Positions 59,212 to 64,000 of a stretch of DNA of 64,000 nucleotides are shown piece after piece. The stretch comes from Delphinapterus leucas (taxonomy: Eukaryota > Chordata > Mammalia > Artiodactyla > Monodontidae). Numbering within the stretch: the first letter of the stretch is position 1; each line of letters opens with the position of its first letter. The stretch is taken from assembly GCF_002288925.2 (NCBI RefSeq), contig NW_022098076.1:64875566-64939565 (forward strand), in the 5' to 3' direction. The notes beneath the pieces are model-generated. The model was given only the letters and a program-made list of their open reading frames with translations. It was not told where the DNA came from and ran no database searches. Position numbers and translations under genes: made by a program.

Positions 59212-62200
59212 ATGGTAATAGGAAGGTACATATCGATAATTACCTTAAACGTGAATGGATTAAATGCTCCAACCAAAAGACACAGGCTTGCTGAATGGAT
59301 ACAAAAACAAGACCCATCCATATGCTGTCTACAACAGACCCACTTCAGACCTAGGGACACATACAGTCTGAAAGTGAGGGGATGGAAAAAGTTATTCCAT
59401 GCAAATGGAAATCAAAAGAAAGCTGGAGTAGCAATACTCATATCAGATAAAATAGACTTTAAAATAAAGAATGTTACAAGAGACAAGGAAGGACACTACG
59501 TAATGATCAAGGGATCAATGCAAGAAGAAGATATAACAATTATAAATATATATGCACCCAACATAGGAGCACCTCAATACATAAGGCAAATGCTAACAGC
59601 TCTAAAAGAGGAAATCAACAGTAACACAATAATAGTGGGGGACTTCAACACCTCACTCACACCAATGGACAGATCATCTAAACAGAAAATTAATAAGGAA
59701 ACACAAACCTTAAATGACACAATAGACCAGTTATATTTAATTGATATTTATAGGACATTCCATTCCAAAAACAGCAGATTACACTTTCTTCTCAAGTGCG
59801 CACAGAACATTCACCAGGATAGAGCACATCTTGGGTCACAAATCAAGCCTCAGTAAATTTAAGAAAATTGAAATCATACCAAGTATCTTTTCTGACCACA
59901 ATGCTATGAGATTAGAAATCAGTTACAGGGAGAAAAACATAAAAAACACAAACACATGGAAGCTAAACAATACATTACTAAATAACCAAGAGGTCACTAA
60001 AGAAATCAAAGAGGAAATCAAAAAATACCTAGAGACAAATGACAATGAAAACACGACGATCCAAAACCTATGGGATGCAGCAAAAGCAGTTCTAAGAGGG
60101 AAATTTATAGCTATACAAGCCTACCTCAAGAAACAAGAAAAATCTCAAATACACAATCTAACGTTACACCTAAAGGAACTAGAGAAAGAAGGATAAACAA
60201 AACCCAACGTTAGCAGGTAGAAGGAAATCATAAAAATCAGAGCAGAAATAAATGAAATAGAAACAAAGAAAACAGTAGCAAAGATCAATAAAACTAAAAG
60301 CTGGTTCTTTGAGAAGATAAACAAAATTGATAAACCATTATCCAGACTCATCAAGGAAAAGAGGGACAGGACTCAAATTAATAAAATTAGAAATGAAAAA
60401 GAAGTTACAACAGACACTGCAAAAATACAAAACATCCTAAGAGGCTACTACAAGCAATCCTATGCCAATAAAATGGACAAGCTGGAAGAAATGGACAAAT
60501 TCTTAGAAAGGTATAACCTTCCAAGACTGAACCAGGAAGAGAGAGAAAATATGAACAGACCAATCGCAAGCACTGAAATTGAAACTGTGATTAAAAATCT
60601 TCCAAGGAACCAAAGTCCAGGACCAGATGACTCCACAGGTGAATTCCATCAAACATTTAGAGAAGAGCTAACACCCGTCCTTCTCAAACTCTTCCAAAAA
60701 ATTGCAGAGGAAGGAAAACTCCCAAACTCATTCTATGAGGCCACCATCACCCTCATACCAATACCAGACAACGATACTACAAAAAAAAATTACAGACCAA
60801 TATCACGGATGAATAGAGATGCAAAAATCCTCAACAAAATACTAACAAAGAGAATTCAACAACACATTAAAAGGATCATACACCATAATCAAGTGGGATT
60901 TATCCCAGAGATGCAAGGATTCTTCAATATATGCAAATCAATCAATGTGATATGCCATATTAACAAATTGAAGAGTAAAAACCATATGATCATCTCAATA
61001 GATGCAGAAAAAGCTTTTGACAAAATTCAACAGCCATTTATGATAAAAACTCCCTAGAAAGTGGGCATAGAGGGAACCTACTTCAACATAACAAAGACCA
61101 TATATGACAAACCCACAGGAAACCTCATTCTCAATTGTGAAAACCTGAAAGAGTTTCCTCTAAAGCCAGGAACAAGACAAGGATGTCCACTCTCACCACT
61201 GTTATTCAACATAGTTTTGGAAGTCCTAACCACAGCAATCAGAGAAGAAAAAGAAATAAAAGGAATACAAATTGGAATAGAAGAAGTAAAACTGTCACTG
61301 TTTGCAGATGACATGATACTATACATAGACAATCCTAAAGATGCCACCAGAAAACTACTAGAGCTAATCAGTGAATTTGGTGACGTTGCAGGATACAAAA
61401 TTAATGCTCAGAAATCTCTTGCATTCCTATACACTGATGATGAAAACTCTGAAAGAGAAATTAAGGAAACACTCCCATTTATTATTGCAACAAAACGAAT
61501 AAAATACCTAGGAATAAACCTACCTAGGGAGCCAGAAGACCTGTATGCGGAAAACTAGAAGACACTGATGAAAGAAATTAAAGATGATACCAACAGATGG
61601 AGAGATATACCATATTCTTGGATTGGAAGAATCAATATTGTGAAAATGACTATACTACTCAAAGCAATCTACAGATTCAGTGCAATCCCTATCAAATTAC
61701 CAATGGCATTTTTTACAGAACTAGAACAAAAAATCTTAAAATTTGTATGGAGACACAAAAGACCCCAAATAACCAAAGCAGTCTTGAGGGAAAATAACGG
61801 AGCTGGAAGCATCAGACTCCCTGACTTCAGACTATGCTACAAAGCTACAGTAATCAAGACAATATGGTACTGGCACAAAAACAGAAATATAGATCAGTGG
61901 AACAGGATAGAAAGCCCAGAGATAAACCCACACACCTCTGATCAACTAATCTATGACAAAGGAGGCAAGGATATACAAAGGAGAAAAGACAGTGTCTTCA
62001 GTAAGTGGTGCTGGGAAAACTGGACAGCTAAATGTAAAAGAATGAAATTAGAAGACTCCCTTACACCATATGCAAAATAAACTCAAAATGGATTAGAGAC
62101 CTAAATGTAAGACCGGGCACTATAAAACTCTTAGAAGAAAACATAGGAAAAATAGCCTTTGACATAAATCACAGCAAGATATTTTTTGATCCACCTCCTA

Positions 62201-62240
62201 GAGTAATGGAAATAAAAATAAAAAGTGGGACCTAATGAAA
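59212..62240 (+). pseudogene. L1 ORF2 (endonuclease and reverse transcriptase), broken
   Basis: ORF2 would encode the enzyme that nicks target DNA and reverse-transcribes RNA at the nick. Start ATG 59212 gives MVIGRYISIITLNVNGLN. The endonuclease domain (about residues 1-235) keeps VGDFNT near 59631 and SDHNA near 59893. The catalytic Glu of the usual LQETH motif is Gln (CAG at 59335-59337, LQQTH). A +1-type frameshift lies near 59765. The reverse-transcriptase domain (about 60590-61550) keeps [34 protein letters not shown] and FADD (61301-61312). In-frame stops: 60194-60196, 60218-60220, 61055-61057 and 61556-61558. A further frameshift lies at about 62075. It cannot make an active protein. 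Confidence 0.92.
62211..62222 (+). promoter_or_regulatory. Overlapping AATAAA poly(A) signals inside L1 ORF2
   Basis: AATAAA occurs at 62211-62216 and again at 62217-62222, 33-39 bases before the A-tail that ends this L1. The spacing is close to the usual 10-30 bases between signal and cleavage, so one of these could have caused early polyadenylation of the L1 transcript. Confidence 0.6.
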
Positions 62241-62270
62241 CTTAAAAGCTTTTGCAAAAAAAAAAAAAAA

Positions 62271-63219
62271 TCTAGGGTTGGCTTTGTTGTTTTTAATCCT
62301 GAATTCTCTATTTTGTCAACAGAAAATAGAGCGATGACAAAAATTCAGTTTGATGTCCTTAGGAGAGAGAAAAAGTTTAGCAGGGATTTTTTTCATATCA
62401 ATGCAGTTGTTCCAATACGAATGCAGAAGCTCTTAATGCTTGTGAGTGTGGTATTTACATTAATGGAAGTGGAAGGTATCATCTCAGGTATGTTGGTGGT
62501 GTTGTCATTATTTAGTCTGAGAACTATTCAGAGAGAGTCTTGATACAAGTAACTGAAGCTGTTGCCCTCACTGAGGTGTTCTCTCCCTGAAAATTTGTAA
62601 TGTACACAATAATCTGTATGTAGTTAACATTAATTGCTGATACAGGGAAGTCGTATTTGAAAGGAAAAGAGGGCCAGAGGAAATTTGGATGGGAGAGCAT
62701 TCGGCAGCCTCCTTTTATGGAGAGCCAGCAGGAGAGTTTTAAGGCCTCCAGCTCCGTAGTATTTATACAGTATTTGTGGTATTTTCCTTTTTCTTTTCCT
62801 ATTCATCCTTAGTAGAAGAAAGGACAAAAAGACCTGGTAAAAAGCTTCACCAGGAAAAGGGTTTTTTTGCCAGAATTTAAAAGAAGACAGAGTCGGAGCC
62901 CAGTGTTACCTGTGGAGGAACTGAGGGAAGAAGAGCAAAGGCAAAAGGCCTTAGATAGTGGGAGAGGGAGGCAGCACCCACCAGCACACAGATGGCCCTC
63001 CTGGAAATGTGGGGAACTTTCTCCTGGGAAAGTAAGCGGAGTTCCAAACTATGGCTTGCGGCAGTTATGAGCCAATGTACACACAGCAACTTCTGCCTCT
63101 GAGCTTTGTATGAAACCTCGGAGAAGAGAGGCCCAAAGAACTTTAGTAGAAAATGTGCCGCCCTGGTTGGGAGACCTACCTGTAGCCGTCGCTCCTGGCT
63201 TTTGAGTCTCAGCTCCACA
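62271..63219. other. Unique-looking DNA, no gene recognised
   Basis: The two frames 62235-62543 (plus) and 62877-63218 (minus) have no recognisable domain. The first one starts inside the L1 end. Slightly more GC-rich text at 62860-63220 shows no CpG cluster. Confidence 0.5.
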
Positions 63220-63400
63220 GCTGGTTCAGCGTGTGACCCTGCGGCACTCTGAGCCGTAGCTTCTTTAGCTTTGAAATGTGGATACTAAGAATATCAACCT
63301 CATAGGCGAAGATGGATTTAGACGATTCATGTAGAACAACTAGCACAGGTTCTGGTACTCAGGACAACCTCCCTGTATGTTAATTGAATGATCCACATAT
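63220..63400 (+). repeat. MIR SINE
   Basis: 'gtgtgaccctgcggcactct', 'agcttctttagctttgaaat' and 'aatatcaacctcataggcga' with 'acaactagcacaggttctgg' match sense MIR in order, diverged. Confidence 0.65.
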
Positions 63401-63498
63401 TTGCAACAACAGGGATGCAATTAAAAAAGAATCCATGCTGTAAGCAATCAAGGAGGGCAGTCTTTGAGACTACTATTAGGCAAGTTCAGTTAGTCAAA

Positions 63499-63635
63499 CA
63501 ACAAATAATTATTGAATGTCCACTCTGCAGGGCATTGATACGAAGGTGACCCTGACTTCACACCTACCTTCAAAGAGCTTAGAGTTTAGTAAGGAGGACA
63601 GATACATGTGCAGACAATGTACAGAATGGTGCGTA
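63499..63635 (-). repeat. L2 LINE 3' end, antisense
   Basis: 'caacaaataattattgaatg', 'tccactctgcagggcattga' and 'caaagagcttagagtttagt' follow the antisense L2 order. Confidence 0.65.
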
Positions 63636-63639
63636 ATTT

Positions 63640-63895
63640 ATCAGAGCTGTGGTATCACGTTGTGTAGGACCCTGAACTTGAAAATGGAGTACTGGAGTTC
63701 AGATCTCAACTCTGTCGCTCACTAGCTGTTTGACCTTAGATAAGTTACTTAACCTCTCTATGCCCAAGTTTCCCTTTATATAAGTGACAATAATAATAGC
63801 ACTTGTATCCAAGAGTTGTGGTGAGGATTAATCTTGTCAATAATGTACAGTACTTAAAGTAATGCTTGGCACTCAATACGTACTAGTTTTTATGA
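63640..63895 (+). repeat. MIR SINE, nearly full length
   Basis: This is the clearest MIR of the window: 'gagttcagatctcaactctg', 'tcgctcactagctgtttgac', 'cttagataagttacttaacc', 'aataataatagcacttgtat', 'gttgtggtgaggattaatct' and 'taatgcttggcactcaatac'. The tRNA-like head, core and LINE-like tail are all present. Confidence 0.88.
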
Positions 63896-64000
63896 CATTG
63901 TAACAGAAATGAGGAACCTGACTGCTTACCTGTCCCTTCTTTCTTTTTTTGGCATAGGGGTGGTTAGGAAAGTTTTCCTGGTGGAAGTGGTGTCTTGAGG

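Larger units (their letters stand above)
57731..62270 (+). mobile_element. LINE-1, near-full coding length, inactive, early A-tail
   Basis: This is the best-preserved L1 here. A short 5' leader ('gagctacagtcttgcagcct') comes before ORF1 (57784-59153) and ORF2 (59212 to about 62240). ORF1 is interrupted by a nested SINE and an assembly gap. ORF2 keeps readable endonuclease and reverse-transcriptase domains but has several stops and frameshifts. The copy ends in a 15-base A-tail (62256-62270) placed inside ORF2, 34 bases after an AATAAA (62217-62222), so the last part of ORF2 and the 3' UTR are absent. I could not find the 5' edge or a target-site duplication. Confidence 0.9.

Noticed and set aside
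59212..62080. An active reverse-transcriptase gene or a domesticated ORF2
   Set aside because: Four in-frame stops, at least two frameshifts and a changed catalytic Glu are present, and the element ends before the ORF2 terminus.
62877..63218. A 113-codon minus-strand frame next to slightly GC-richer DNA
   Set aside because: There is no recognisable domain, no CpG cluster or promoter and no convincing splice sites, and a competing frame is open on the plus strand.

Overview
This window looks like ordinary nuclear DNA from a mammal, most likely a toothed whale. The clue is the repeats. Seven copies of a roughly 200-bp, GC-rich, tRNA-derived SINE are present. They start GGGCTTCCCTGGTGGCGCAG, end in CCCGCGTACCGC plus an A-tail, and match what I know as the cetacean CHR-type SINE. 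The LINE-1 copies also have the sequence character of whale and even-toed ungulate L1s. I found no protein-coding gene, exon chain, tRNA, rRNA, CpG island or CRISPR array. Nearly all open frames of 60-130 codons fall inside repeats or in AT-rich DNA and have no coding character. The window is best read as intergenic DNA or the inside of a large intron.

Layout. 1-11 kb: AT-rich DNA with old L2 and MIR pieces, an antisense L1M remnant (5.8-6.4 kb) and four CHR-type SINEs. 11-17 kb: an L1M 3' end, a SINE, a CR1/L3 fossil beside an L2, a second L2 in the opposite direction, a MIR and another SINE. 18.3-20.6 kb: a heavily decayed L1M with ORF1 and ORF2 remnants. 21-29 kb: L2 and MIR pieces, a GGAA microsatellite (24.4 kb), two antisense L1 pieces and two SINEs. 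29-38 kb: mostly unrecognised sequence with L2 pieces, one short and one long SINE. 38-44 kb: an L1 3' end, a good L2, a long SINE with internal repeats and an antisense L1M/HAL1 piece. 44-57 kb: mainly unrecognised AT-rich DNA. 57.7-62.3 kb: the largest element, a fairly young but dead L1 carrying a nested SINE, an assembly gap and an early A-tail. 63.2-63.9 kb: MIR, L2, MIR.

No genes here work together. The only functional logic is that of the retroposons: SINEs with internal Pol III promoters were copied by L1 machinery, and most left target-site duplications of 11-17 bp. I did not find a new biological system. The observations most worth checking are the 100-N gap flanked by the same 151/152-bp sequence (a probable false duplication), the L1 that ends in an A-tail inside ORF2 just after an internal AATAAA, a SINE that is intermediate between the long and short forms, and a snap-back-like insertion at one SINE end. 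Repeat family names come from memory of consensus sequences, not from a search.
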